This document shows positions 31,670 to 43,729 of a DNA stretch of 64,000 bases, in pieces. Both the position numbers and the translations under genes were made by a program. The first letter of the stretch is position 1. Each line of letters starts with the position of its first letter. The notes beneath the pieces were generated by a model that saw nothing but the letters and a program-made list of their open reading frames with translations, made no database searches and was not told the origin of the DNA. Source of the DNA: Pseudoduganella umbonata. Lineage in GTDB: Bacteria > Pseudomonadota > Gammaproteobacteria > Burkholderiales > Burkholderiaceae_D. The stretch is from NCBI RefSeq assembly GCF_014192225.1, contig NZ_JACHXS010000004.1, positions 297,939 through 361,938 of the forward strand. The letters run 5' to 3'.

Positions 31670-34600
31670 TCACGACAGCAGCTTGCCAACCTCGCTCTCC
31701 GGGTAGGCAAGCCGCCGCGGAACCGTCAGTTCGATGGTCGTGCCGGCCCCGGGCTTGCTGGTGATTGCCAGGGTAGCGCCGATGCGTGCTGCCCGCTCGC
31801 GCATGCCCAGCATGCCCCAGTGGCCGTCTTCCAGCCGCTCGCGGATGTCGAGCTCGGTCATTCCCCGGCCGTTGTCCGCAACCTGAATCCAAAGGTTCGT
31901 CTCGCCAAACGCGATCCGTACCTTCACTTGCGTGGCGCCGGCATGTTGATAGGCATTGCGGATCGCTTCCAGGCAGATTTCCGTCGCTTCCTCGCCAGTC
32001 TGTGCCTGCAATTTGCGCTGTTCATCCGCAATGACCAGCATGAAACGCGTGGTGGAATGCGCCGCCTGGAGGGCTTCGCCGGCCATCCGTACCGCCTGCA
32101 CGATATCGGGGCCGGAGCGCAATTCATGGACCTGGTCGCGGCCCTCGTCGAGAGTACGGTCGACCTGGTCGAGTATGGTCTCGAGCTTGCGCCGTGCCGC
32201 GCTGCCGGCGGGCAGTTCCATCGCCATGGCCTGCACGCGCAGCATGACGGCCTGCACGCTTTGCAGGAAGGTGTCATGCAATGTACGGGCGATGCGCTCG
32301 CGCTCGGCCATGCGCACGTGCAGTTTCTCGGCCGTGCGTGCCAGTGCCCGATGCAGGCGGTAGCGGTACAGTGCGTAGAGTGCGCCAGCGAGCAGCAGCG
32401 CGATGGCGGCACGAAACCACCATGTCTGCGCCAGCGCCGGCGCCACGTCGATCAGCATGTCCGCCTGGGCAGTCCCGGCCACGGCATCCTCGTTGATGGC
32501 CCGCACAGCGAAGCGATACGATCCAGGGGGAACGTTCGTGTAGCGCGCGGTGCGCCGCGATCCACCGTCCTGCCAGTCGGCATCCACGCCGGCCAGGCGA
32601 TACTGGAACCGCACGCCGTCCGCGCGCACCAGGCTCGGCGCGACGAACGCTACCTGGAAGTTCGGCGAACCGGGCGGCAGGCGCACCGTGCCCTCCGCGG
32701 GATAGGTGGCACTGCCGACCGTGACGGCTGCCACGCGAACCTCGGGCGGCACGGAGTTGCGGGGTACGGCGGCCGGATCGAGCCGGACGATCCCGCCGCT
32801 CGCCATGAACCACATCTGCCCGTCGGGCGAGGTGAAAATGCTGCGCAGCCGGTTGGCCACCATGGCACTGCCGGGATAACCGTCCTGGGGACCGATCAGG
32901 CGATAGCGCAGCGGTCGCTCCGGATGCGTCACTGCCGCGCGCCAGTCCGCCGCCCTCACCTGGACGATGCCGCGGCCGCCATTCAGCCACCGGTCGCCAT
33001 TGGGCGCGACAGCCAGTCCCGATACGCCCCGCAGCACTTCCGGCACGTCGGCATGCAGCAGATGGAAGCGTCCGTCGCGCATGACCGCGAGCCCCTTGAT
33101 GCCGGCGACGACCATTTCCGGACCCGGCAGCACCGCGGTGAACATGCCCACCGCGGTGCCGTCATACGTCGTCAGCTTCCCTTCGTCGTAGTAGACCACG
33201 CTGCCGTCGCCACAGCCCAGCCAGAGCGTTCCCGGACGGCCGCCGTAGGCGGAGACGAAAACCTTCGGCGGGAAGTGGAACGCGTTGCGCGGTTTCCATT
33301 TCCCGTCGACGTAGCCCATCAGCCCGATTTCCGCGGACGCGATCCACAGCACCTTGCCGTCATCCAGTATGCCGAACAGCGGTACCTCGGTCGGCTTGCC
33401 GTCCCGGCCGGCCGGCAGCGGCAGGCGGGTTTCCGTGCCGCGATAGCGGCGCACCAGCGCGCCGCGGCCCGCCAGCAGCAGGGCGCCGTCGCGATCGTTC
33501 GCGACCAGGTGGAACGGTTCCGAGCGATCCGCCACCGGCGGGCCGTCCAGGCCCAGGCGCCATGCCACCGAAGCATTCGGTTCGGCGACCCAGACATTGC
33601 CCTCGGTATCGCTGGCCATGCTGAAATCGCCGCGTTCACCCGGGATCGGCATCGCCAGCACCTTGTTGCTGCGAAACCGGTCAAGGCCATTCTGGGTGGC
33701 CAGCCAGACATTGCCTTCGCGATCTTCCAGCACGCTGTTGACGGCCAGCGAAGACAGCTGCCACGGCTGGGACAGGTGCTCCGCGCCCTTCAGGTCGATC
33801 TTCCCGCGCACGGAATTCTCGGCCGCACGGGGCAGGTAGCACAGGCCCGGACCGCACTGCAGCGACCACAGGTTGCCGTCACGGTCGAACTGGGCCTGCG
33901 AACGCGACGACGCGCGGTTGGCATACTCGGGGCGCGGCAACGGAATCTGCTGGGGCGGCATCGGCACCGCGACGAGCACGTTCTTCCCGGCGAGCCATAA
34001 CTTGCCGTCGGGCGACGCGATCAGGCTGCTCTCGGTCGTGGTGGCCAGAATGCGCCGGAACGTTCCGCTGGCCCTGTCGAGCAGGAACAGGCCCTTGCCG
34101 TTGTTGGTCCAGATCTGCCCATACTGGTCGGCAAGCACACTCCAGGCCCCGCCTTCCGGCCCGCCTTCGAACGCATCGTAACGCCGCCATGCCCTGCCAT
34201 CGAAGCGATGGAGACCGGAAGTCATGGCCGCCCACACGCTGCCGTCCGGGTCGAATGCGATGCCCTGTACCGTGGCGGCATGCCCCGGCGGCGACCGGTT
34301 GTAGACCCGGCCGGCCCGCAGCATGTACAAGCCACCCACTTCATCGGCCATCCACAGTTCGCCGTCCGGCCGTGCGCGCAGTTCGACGATGGCCTTCATT
34401 TCCTCGGCACCGGGCGGCATCGTGTAGACATGGAACCCGACCCCATCGAACCTGTACAGGGCGGTCGAGGTGGACAGCCACAGCATGCCATCGCTCGTCT
34501 GCGCCATCTGCTGCACCTCCGTCGGCGCACCGTCGCGCGCCGTCCACGTGGTGCGCGTGTAATCGCGCAGCGCGACCGGGGCGGCGGCATGCGCCGATGT

Positions 34601-34690
34601 GGCAGCGAACATCGCCGCGAACATTGCGGCGTACAGCAGCGCGGGCAACAGGAATTGTCTGGCAAGGGAATAGGCGTTCATCCCTTTCAT
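31670..34690 (-). CDS. Two-component-propeller sensor histidine kinase, 1006 aa
   Basis: A one-piece membrane sensor with a large periplasmic part. After a signal segment (FLLPALLYAAMFAAMFAATSAHAA) come repeated beta-propeller blades (VALRDYTRTTWTARDGAP, GMLWLSTSTALYRFDG, GNVWLATQNGLDRFR, GKVLWIASAEIGLMGYVDG), then a Y_Y_Y domain (FQYRLAGVDADWQDGGSRRTARYTNVPPGSYRFAVRA), a membrane helix (AAIALLLAGALYALYRYRL), a HisKA_3 domain with the phospho-acceptor in RIARTLHDTFLQSVQ (about residue 804), and a HATPase with DNGRGM and HWGMLGMRERA. Such kinases usually work with a LuxR-type regulator; none is adjacent, and the downstream side is a decayed region. The start has GAGGTGG upstream. The ligand is unknown; relatives often sense sugars. 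Confidence 0.92.
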   Translation of the reverse strand: MKGMNAYSLARQFLLPALLYAAMFAAMFAATSAHAAAPVALRDYTRTTWTARDGAPTEVQQMAQTSDGMLWLSTSTALYRFDGVGFHVYTMPPGAEEMKAIVELRARPDGELWMADEVGGLYMLRAGRVYNRSPPGHAATVQGIAFDPDGSVWAAMTSGLHRFDGRAWRRYDAFEGGPEGGAWSVLADQYGQIWTNNGKGLFLLDRASGTFRRILATTTESSLIASPDGKLWLAGKNVLVAVPMPPQQIPLPRPEYANRASSRSQAQFDRDGNLWSLQCGPGLCYLPRAAENSVRGKIDLKGAEHLSQPWQLSSLAVNSVLEDREGNVWLATQNGLDRFRSNKVLAMPIPGERGDFSMASDTEGNVWVAEPNASVAWRLGLDGPPVADRSEPFHLVANDRDGALLLAGRGALVRRYRGTETRLPLPAGRDGKPTEVPLFGILDDGKVLWIASAEIGLMGYVDGKWKPRNAFHFPPKVFVSAYGGRPGTLWLGCGDGSVVYYDEGKLTTYDGTAVGMFTAVLPGPEMVVAGIKGLAVMRDGRFHLLHADVPEVLRGVSGLAVAPNGDRWLNGGRGIVQVRAADWRAAVTHPERPLRYRLIGPQDGYPGSAMVANRLRSIFTSPDGQMWFMASGGIVRLDPAAVPRNSVPPEVRVAAVTVGSATYPAEGTVRLPPGSPNFQVAFVAPSLVRADGVRFQYRLAGVDADWQDGGSRRTARYTNVPPGSYRFAVRAINEDAVAGTAQADMLIDVAPALAQTWWFRAAIALLLAGALYALYRYRLHRALARTAEKLHVRMAERERIARTLHDTFLQSVQAVMLRVQAMAMELPAGSAARRKLETILDQVDRTLDEGRDQVHELRSGPDIVQAVRMAGEALQAAHSTTRFMLVIADEQRKLQAQTGEEATEICLEAIRNAYQHAGATQVKVRIAFGETNLWIQVADNGRGMTELDIRERLEDGHWGMLGMRERAARIGATLAITSKPGAGTTIELTVPRRLAYPESEVGKLLS

Positions 34691-34764
34691 CTTGCCACCT
34701 CGTCAACGAGAGTGGCAAGTTTAAAAGACGGGCCAGCACGGGTGCTGCCCGTCATTCCCGATCG

Positions 34765-36081
34765 TTACTCCAGCACCCGGTTCCGCGTCTCCGCATCCAC
34801 GCACAGGATGGCAACCGCGCCGGCCAGCAGGAAAGCAGCCAGCATCGCCAGCGCCAGCGTGAAGTGCGTCGCCATCACCGGCGCCACGATGGCCGGCGCG
34901 AACAGGCCGCCGAAGCGGGCCACGGCGCCGGCCGTGCCCATGCCGCTGGCGCGCAGGTCGGTCGGGTACACCTCGGGCGTGAACGCATACAGCGCGCCCC
35001 AGGTGCCGAGCAGCGCAAAACTCATCAGCAGCGTCGCGCCGACGACGACCGGCATCGAGCTGCCCACGCTGTAGCCCATGCAGCCGATGGCGGACAGCAC
35101 CAGGAAGCCCACCAGCGTGGGCTTGCGCCCCCAGCGTTCGACCCCGTATGCCGACAGCGCAAAACCGGGCAGCTGCACCAGCGCCAGCAGGATCAGGAAT
35201 TCCTGGCCGCGCATGAAACCGAACCCCTGCGCGCCCAGCTTCACCGGCAGGTAGACGAACACGCCGTAATACGCGATCGAAATGAGGCCCCAGGCGATGA
35301 ACAGCGCAATGCTGCGCCGGCGCAGTTGCGGCGAGAACAGCGCGGACAGCGGATGGCGGCCCGCCGCCTCCGGCAGCAGCGGCGGGATGGGGCCGCTACG
35401 GCCGTTCGCCGCGGCCACCCGCTCGAGCACCTTGCGCGCCGCCTCCGGCTGGCCGCTGCGGTTCAGGTACATCGGCGATTCGGGAATGTACAGGCGCAGC
35501 ACCACGCCCACCAGGGCGGGAACGCCGGTGACGAAGAAGATCACGCGCCACGCATCGTCGCCCCAGCTGGCGGCGAACAGCGCCAGGATCGCCAGCAGGA
35601 TGGTGCCGACCGCCCAGAACGATTCGAGCCACACCAGCCAGCGCCCGCGCCGGTCGCTGGGCAGGAATTCGGCCATCATCGTGTAGTCGACCGGCAGCGT
35701 GCCGCCCACGCCGATGCCGGTCAGGAAGCGCAGCGCCAGCAGCCATGTGAACTCCGGCGCGAACGCCGAGGCCACGCCGCAGCAGGCATCGATCACGACG
35801 GCCGCCATCAGCACCGGGCGGCGGCCGATGCGGTCCGCCAGCCGGCCGAACACGAACGCGCCGACCAGCATGCCGATGAAGAAGAACGTGCCGGTCTGCA
35901 GCGCCTGCGGCATGCCGATGCCGAACGTCGTGGCGATGGACGGTGCCGAAAAACCGATCGACAGCACCTGCATCGCATCGGCCATCCATACGAGCCCGAA
36001 GATCACGAACAGGCGATACTGGAACTTGCCGACGCCAGCGGCAAGGATGCCCTGTTCGACGGTGGCGGATGAAGCGGACAT
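34765..36081 (-). CDS. MFS transporter, metabolite:proton symporter type, 438 aa
   Basis: A 12-helix major facilitator. The first helix region reads FQYRLFVIFGLVWMADAMQVLSIGF, followed by the loop motif GRLADRIGRRPVL and the second-half equivalent VERWGRKPTL. RFLTGIGVGGTLPVDYTMMAEFLPSDRRGRW and YIPESPMYL match the sugar/aromatic-acid porter branch (SV2/AAHS-like). The start at 36081 is supported by GGGAGATCC just before the ATG; an upstream frame to 36123 is not needed. It lies 74 bases downstream of the propeller kinase on the same strand... and upstream of it in transcription order, so both may share a promoter in 36082-36237. The substrate is unknown, probably an organic acid or aromatic acid. 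Confidence 0.85.
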   Translation of the reverse strand: MSASSATVEQGILAAGVGKFQYRLFVIFGLVWMADAMQVLSIGFSAPSIATTFGIGMPQALQTGTFFFIGMLVGAFVFGRLADRIGRRPVLMAAVVIDACCGVASAFAPEFTWLLALRFLTGIGVGGTLPVDYTMMAEFLPSDRRGRWLVWLESFWAVGTILLAILALFAASWGDDAWRVIFFVTGVPALVGVVLRLYIPESPMYLNRSGQPEAARKVLERVAAANGRSGPIPPLLPEAAGRHPLSALFSPQLRRRSIALFIAWGLISIAYYGVFVYLPVKLGAQGFGFMRGQEFLILLALVQLPGFALSAYGVERWGRKPTLVGFLVLSAIGCMGYSVGSSMPVVVGATLLMSFALLGTWGALYAFTPEVYPTDLRASGMGTAGAVARFGGLFAPAIVAPVMATHFTLALAMLAAFLLAGAVAILCVDAETRNRVLE

Positions 36082-36237
36082 GGATCTCCCGATGGTATGT
36101 GGCGCCATGTGGCGGGCTGGCACCGCCCGATGCGCGATTGCGTTGATTGAAAAGCCAATATTACCGGTAACTTGTCATAAGTGATTTACAATACTTTGCG
36201 ACCAGAACGGTCGTGCCAAATACGATTGTAGATCTCA

Positions 36238-40107
<3,870 letters not shown>

Positions 40108-40116
40108 GCCGCTTCG

Positions 40117-41112
40117 TCAGGCCGGTTCCAGCGCCGGCAGGCGCAGCGACGGCATCGTCTCCAGCGCGTTGGCGCTGTGCGGCGCCATCGCCAGCTCGGC
40201 ATTGGCCGGCATGCCGCGGCCGATTTCCAGCATGATGCCGCGCAGCCAGATGTGGCAGGGATCGTTTTCCTGGAAGCGGTGCCATTGCAGGCATTCGGCC
40301 ATCGACGGCAGCGCGTACGGCAGCGGCAGCACGCGGATCGGCAGGCGGCGCGCGCAGGCCAGCGCGAGGCGGGTGTGCATCGTGGCCACCAGGTCCGTAC
40401 CCACCAGCGCGGTGGCCATGCTGGTGAAATCGGCGGTGATGACGCGGATGCGCCGGTTCACGTTCTGGGCCTTCAGCAGCAGTTCTTCCACCGTTGGCGA
40501 GCGGGGCCGGCCCAGCATCGGCGCGATGTGCGGCAGCCGTTCGTAGGTGGCGGCATCGAGCGTATCGCCGACCTGCATGTTGCCTTCCCAGATCACGGCG
40601 CAATAATGGTCTTCGAACAGCATCCGCTGCGGGTGCTCGGGGTCGAGGAACTGGCGCGGGATGATCAGGAAATCGTTCTCGCCGCGGCGCAGTTTCTCGG
40701 CCGCGTCGTCGGCCAGCGGCACCAGGTCCAGCGTCATGTTCGGGGCATCGCGCAGCACGCGCGCCACCACCTTGTTGAGGAATACCTCGGTGGCATAGTC
40801 GGACACCATGATCTTCATGCAGCGCGTCTCGCGCGCCGGATCGAACGACACGCGCATGCCCACGGTGGCGTGCACGTGCAGGATCAGGTCGCGCACCGGG
40901 CCCACCAGCTGCCGGCCCAGCACCGTCAATTCCATGTTGCGGCCCACCGCGGCCAGCAGGTCGTCTTCGAAGAATTCGCGCAGGCGCGCCAGCATGCCGC
41001 TCATGGCGGACTGGCTGACGTTGACACGGGCCGCGGCCCGCGTGATGTTCTGCTCTTCCAGCAGCGCGTCGAGGGCGAGCAGCAGGTTCAGGTCCAGCCG
41101 GTTGAATCGCAT
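40117..41112 (-). CDS. LysR-family regulator of the NodD-like branch, 331 aa
   Basis: A LysR-type transcriptional regulator. The N-terminal helix-turn-helix reads MRFNRLDLNLLLALDALLEEQNITRAAARVNVSQSAMSGMLARLREFF, very close in pattern to NodD, whose family responds to flavonoids. The effector domain starts CMKIMVSDYATEVFLNKVV, with IWEGNMQVGDTLD further on, and the length is normal. AAGGAGA precedes the ATG at 41112. It is separated from the adjacent hydrolase by repeats but lies at the downstream end of the proposed flavonoid-glycoside locus, and FdeR of the Herbaspirillum naringenin pathway is a regulator of this kind. Binding sites are proposed at 43665-43701 and 54681-54751. The regulatory target is inference. 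Confidence 0.9.
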   Translation of the reverse strand: MRFNRLDLNLLLALDALLEEQNITRAAARVNVSQSAMSGMLARLREFFEDDLLAAVGRNMELTVLGRQLVGPVRDLILHVHATVGMRVSFDPARETRCMKIMVSDYATEVFLNKVVARVLRDAPNMTLDLVPLADDAAEKLRRGENDFLIIPRQFLDPEHPQRMLFEDHYCAVIWEGNMQVGDTLDAATYERLPHIAPMLGRPRSPTVEELLLKAQNVNRRIRVITADFTSMATALVGTDLVATMHTRLALACARRLPIRVLPLPYALPSMAECLQWHRFQENDPCHIWLRGIMLEIGRGMPANAELAMAPHSANALETMPSLRLPALEPA

Positions 41113-41250
41113 GGTTTTGTCTCCTTGATATTATTTATTGCCAGCATATTTTTATCTTCCACTGTAGGGGGTTTTATGGTTGCTGTCATCTGGAAAGGCT
41201 GGCTGTTACGGATGTAAAGAAGAGTTTGGAACGTGGCGGCAGAGTCACAA

Positions 41251-41440
41251 GGGGTCTGTCCCCGGTAAGTGATGCCCAACGTACTTGCCACCGGCGCTGT
41301 CAGGGGACTGACCCCGGTTTTTGCCAGCATTCCTGCACGCTCGCGAAAACCGGGGTCATCCCCTCAATACGACTGGTGTCTGTCACCGGTTTTTTTGAAA
41401 CATTGCAAAATAACTGGAGCCTGTCACCGGTTTTTTGTGC
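41251..41440. repeat. Intergenic REP-like repeats built on CCGG/GGTT(T)n
   Basis: Five short copies occur in the 342-base gap: GGGGTCTGTCCCCGG at 41251, GGGGACTGACCCCGGTTTTTG near 41303, an inverted AAACCGGGGTCATCCCC near 41347, GTGTCTGTCACCGGTTTTTT near 41377 and GCCTGTCACCGGTTTTTTG near 41420. They resemble repetitive extragenic motifs of betaproteobacteria. The T-runs may also end transcription on either side. No gene is present. Confidence 0.65.
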
Positions 41441-41454
41441 CAACGGTTTTCAGG

Positions 41455-42360
41455 CTATCCCCGCGGATTGCGCACGAACGCCAGCAGCGGCCCGGCCAGC
41501 GCGTTGTCGCCGCTGTTGATCGCATACACCTGCGTCAGGTGGTTGTGGTTGCGCACCACCGAGATCTTCGGCTGGAAGCCGTGCCGGGTGACGAGCGTGG
41601 CGAACAGCTCGCCGGCCTGCGCCTGCATCTGGACCGGGTCCAGCTCCGCGTAGCTGATCGCCAGCGGGAACGGTGCCGCGTCGGCCAGCGCCACCGTGGA
41701 CATCGCGCGGTAGGCCGTGAAGTCGGTGCCGAAGTAGGCTTCGTTGCGCGGATCGGGCGTGGCGATGTTCAACTGGGCCCGGGCCAGCAGTTCCAGTTCG
41801 GCGTTGTACACGCCGGAAGCCAGGAAGGCGCCGGCGATGTTGAGGCCCTCGGCGGGATGGAAACGCCGCACCAGCGTGGCGGCGGCCACGTGCGCGGCGC
41901 CGGCCGATTCGCCGGCCAGCACGATGTGCCCGGGATCGCCGCCGTGCGCCGCCACGTGGGTGCGCGCCCAGGCCAGCACGGACGATACGTCTTCCGCGCC
42001 GGCCGGCCAGCGGTGGCGCGGGCCGAGCCGGTAGTTCGGCAGCACGGCCAGCACGCCGTGCCGCGAGAAGTAATGGCCGACGGCTTCCCGGTCGGCCTTG
42101 TCGCCGCGGATGAAGCCGCCGCCGTGCAGGAAGATGACGACCGGCGCCGGCCCCTGCGCGCCGAGCGGCAGGTACACGTCCAGCCGGTGCCGCTCGTCGT
42201 CGCCGTAGGCGATGTCGCGGACGATGCCGCCGCCGCGCGGCGCACTGGCCAGAAGCGGCGCATACAGGTTCTTCGCGAACGCGGGATCGATCACCGGCCC
42301 GGCGGCACGGATCGCCTTTTCCAGCTTGCGCGTGTCCGGCGTGTTCAGGACAGCCTCCAT
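41455..42360 (-). CDS. Alpha/beta hydrolase (HSL/BD-FAE-type esterase), 301 aa
   Basis: An esterase-like alpha/beta hydrolase. The oxyanion motif is FLHGGGFIRGDK, the nucleophile is in LAGESAGAAH, the likely acid is in YAELDPVQ, and the likely base is in NHNHLTQ. It has no signal peptide. The start has GGGAG seven bases upstream and lies two bases after the stop codon of the amidohydrolase, so the two form a transcription unit. A role in cleaving esters of aromatic products fits the neighbourhood but is inference. Confidence 0.88.
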   Translation of the reverse strand: MEAVLNTPDTRKLEKAIRAAGPVIDPAFAKNLYAPLLASAPRGGGIVRDIAYGDDERHRLDVYLPLGAQGPAPVVIFLHGGGFIRGDKADREAVGHYFSRHGVLAVLPNYRLGPRHRWPAGAEDVSSVLAWARTHVAAHGGDPGHIVLAGESAGAAHVAAATLVRRFHPAEGLNIAGAFLASGVYNAELELLARAQLNIATPDPRNEAYFGTDFTAYRAMSTVALADAAPFPLAISYAELDPVQMQAQAGELFATLVTRHGFQPKISVVRNHNHLTQVYAINSGDNALAGPLLAFVRNPRG

Positions 42361-42362
42361 GC

Positions 42363-43613
42363 TTATGCTCCCGCCAGCCCGGCCAGCGCGGGATCCTTGT
42401 GGAAGCGGCCATCCTTCATGATGGCGCGCAGGCGCTTGCGGTCCTGCAGCACCCTTACGTCGGCCACCGGATCGCCATCGACCAGCAGCAGGTCGGCCAG
42501 GAAGCCCGGTTTCACCTGGCCCAGCTCATCGCCCATGCCCATCAGCTCGCCGCCCAGCAGCGTGGCGGCGGACAGCACCTCCTCCGGGCTGTAGCCGAAG
42601 TGCTCGACGAACAGTTCGAGATCGCGCGCATTGCGCCCGTTCGGGTTGAACGGGAAGCCGTAGTCGCCGCCCGGCAGCACCTTCAAACCGCGCCGCTTCA
42701 GTTCCGGCACCAGCTTCTTCTGCAGCGCCAGCACCTCGGCGGCGCTGGTCTTCATGTGCGTCATGTCGAAGTGCGGCGGCGGGTTGGCGTCCAGCGTGGC
42801 CTGGATGATGCCGACCGCGGGCGCGATGAAGATGTCGTCGCGCTTGGCTTCCAGCATGTCGAGCGCTTCGCTGTCGGCATACGTGCAGTGGTACAGCACG
42901 CGAAAGCCGGCGCGCAGCCCCATCTTGACCGCCTCGTTGGCCTGCGCATGGCAGGCCAGCCACACGCCCGACTCGCGCGCCTGCTCGCCGGCGGCGCTGG
43001 CTTCCTCCTGCGTGTACAGCAGCTGCTGCGAAGCGCCCGGCATCAATGCATCCTCGCCCGACAGCAGGAACTTCACCGACTTGGCGCCGATCGACGCGCA
43101 TTGCTTGACGAACTCGCGCACCGCTTGCGGCCCGGTGCCGTGGTCGGCCACCTGGCCCGGATCCAGTTCGTCGATGGTCGGCGGCGAACGTTCGATCGAC
43201 GACGCCACCAGCCGCGGACCCGGCATGCCGCCGCTGGTGATGAACGTGTTCAGCACCACCTCGACCGACTTGCTCAGCGAGCCGGCGGAATAGGCGCTGG
43301 TGAAGCCGTGATCGAGCAGGATGCGCGCATTTCGCGCCGTCGTCAGCACCAGGTCTTCCGGCGGCAGCGCCATGCCGGGCACGAAGCGTTCGACCGAGCT
43401 CGGCCACGACAGGTGCGCGTGCGCCTCGACCAGGCCCGGCATCAGCGTGCCGCCCTGCCCGTCGATGACGCGGTCGCCGGCCTGCGGTTCGATGCGGCGG
43501 CCGCTGTCGGCCACTTCGCTGATGCGGTTGCCCTCGACGCGCACGGCGCCGATGCCGGTCCGCAGCTGGGCACCGTCGAAGATGCGTACGTTGTTGATAA
43601 TGATTCCAGCCAC
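42363..43613 (-). CDS. Amidohydrolase family metal-dependent hydrolase, 416 aa
   Basis: A metal-dependent amidohydrolase of the imidazolonepropionase/prolidase-like branch. Metal ligands: LVEAHAHLS (two His) near the N-terminus, the bridging Lys in AKSVKFLLSG, His in WLACHAQAN and LYHCTYAD, and the catalytic Asp in LPGGDYGFPF. It ends with the usual beta-sandwich (GFLADLLLVDGDPVADV). A GTG start at 43613 is chosen because CAGGAGA precedes it. A perfect 12-base inverted repeat and a shared operator-like motif lie 52-88 bases upstream, so it appears to have its own regulated promoter inside the flavonoid-type locus. It is followed after two bases by the alpha/beta hydrolase. Substrate unknown. 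Confidence 0.88.
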   Translation of the reverse strand: MAGIIINNVRIFDGAQLRTGIGAVRVEGNRISEVADSGRRIEPQAGDRVIDGQGGTLMPGLVEAHAHLSWPSSVERFVPGMALPPEDLVLTTARNARILLDHGFTSAYSAGSLSKSVEVVLNTFITSGGMPGPRLVASSIERSPPTIDELDPGQVADHGTGPQAVREFVKQCASIGAKSVKFLLSGEDALMPGASQQLLYTQEEASAAGEQARESGVWLACHAQANEAVKMGLRAGFRVLYHCTYADSEALDMLEAKRDDIFIAPAVGIIQATLDANPPPHFDMTHMKTSAAEVLALQKKLVPELKRRGLKVLPGGDYGFPFNPNGRNARDLELFVEHFGYSPEEVLSAATLLGGELMGMGDELGQVKPGFLADLLLVDGDPVADVRVLQDRKRLRAIMKDGRFHKDPALAGLAGA

Positions 43614-43664
43614 TTGTGTCTCCTGTATTTCTGAAATTGATGCCCCAACTTTAGTGGCGCCGCG

Positions 43665-43701
43665 GGTATCGCCAAAGCCTTGTTTGGCGATACCTGCTAT
43701 C
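43665..43701. promoter_or_regulatory. Perfect inverted repeat and operator-like motif before the amidohydrolase gene
   Basis: GGTATCGCCAAA, six bases, TTTGGCGATACC is a perfect 12-6-12 inverted repeat (43665-43694). Overlapping its end is GATACCTGCTATC (43689-43701), whose exact reverse complement stands at 54739-54751 before the TonB/MFS genes. Size, symmetry and distance from the start fit a LysR-type site. Confidence 0.6.
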
Positions 43702-43729
43702 TGCGCTTGCCTGTCCCGGCCGCCCCCCG

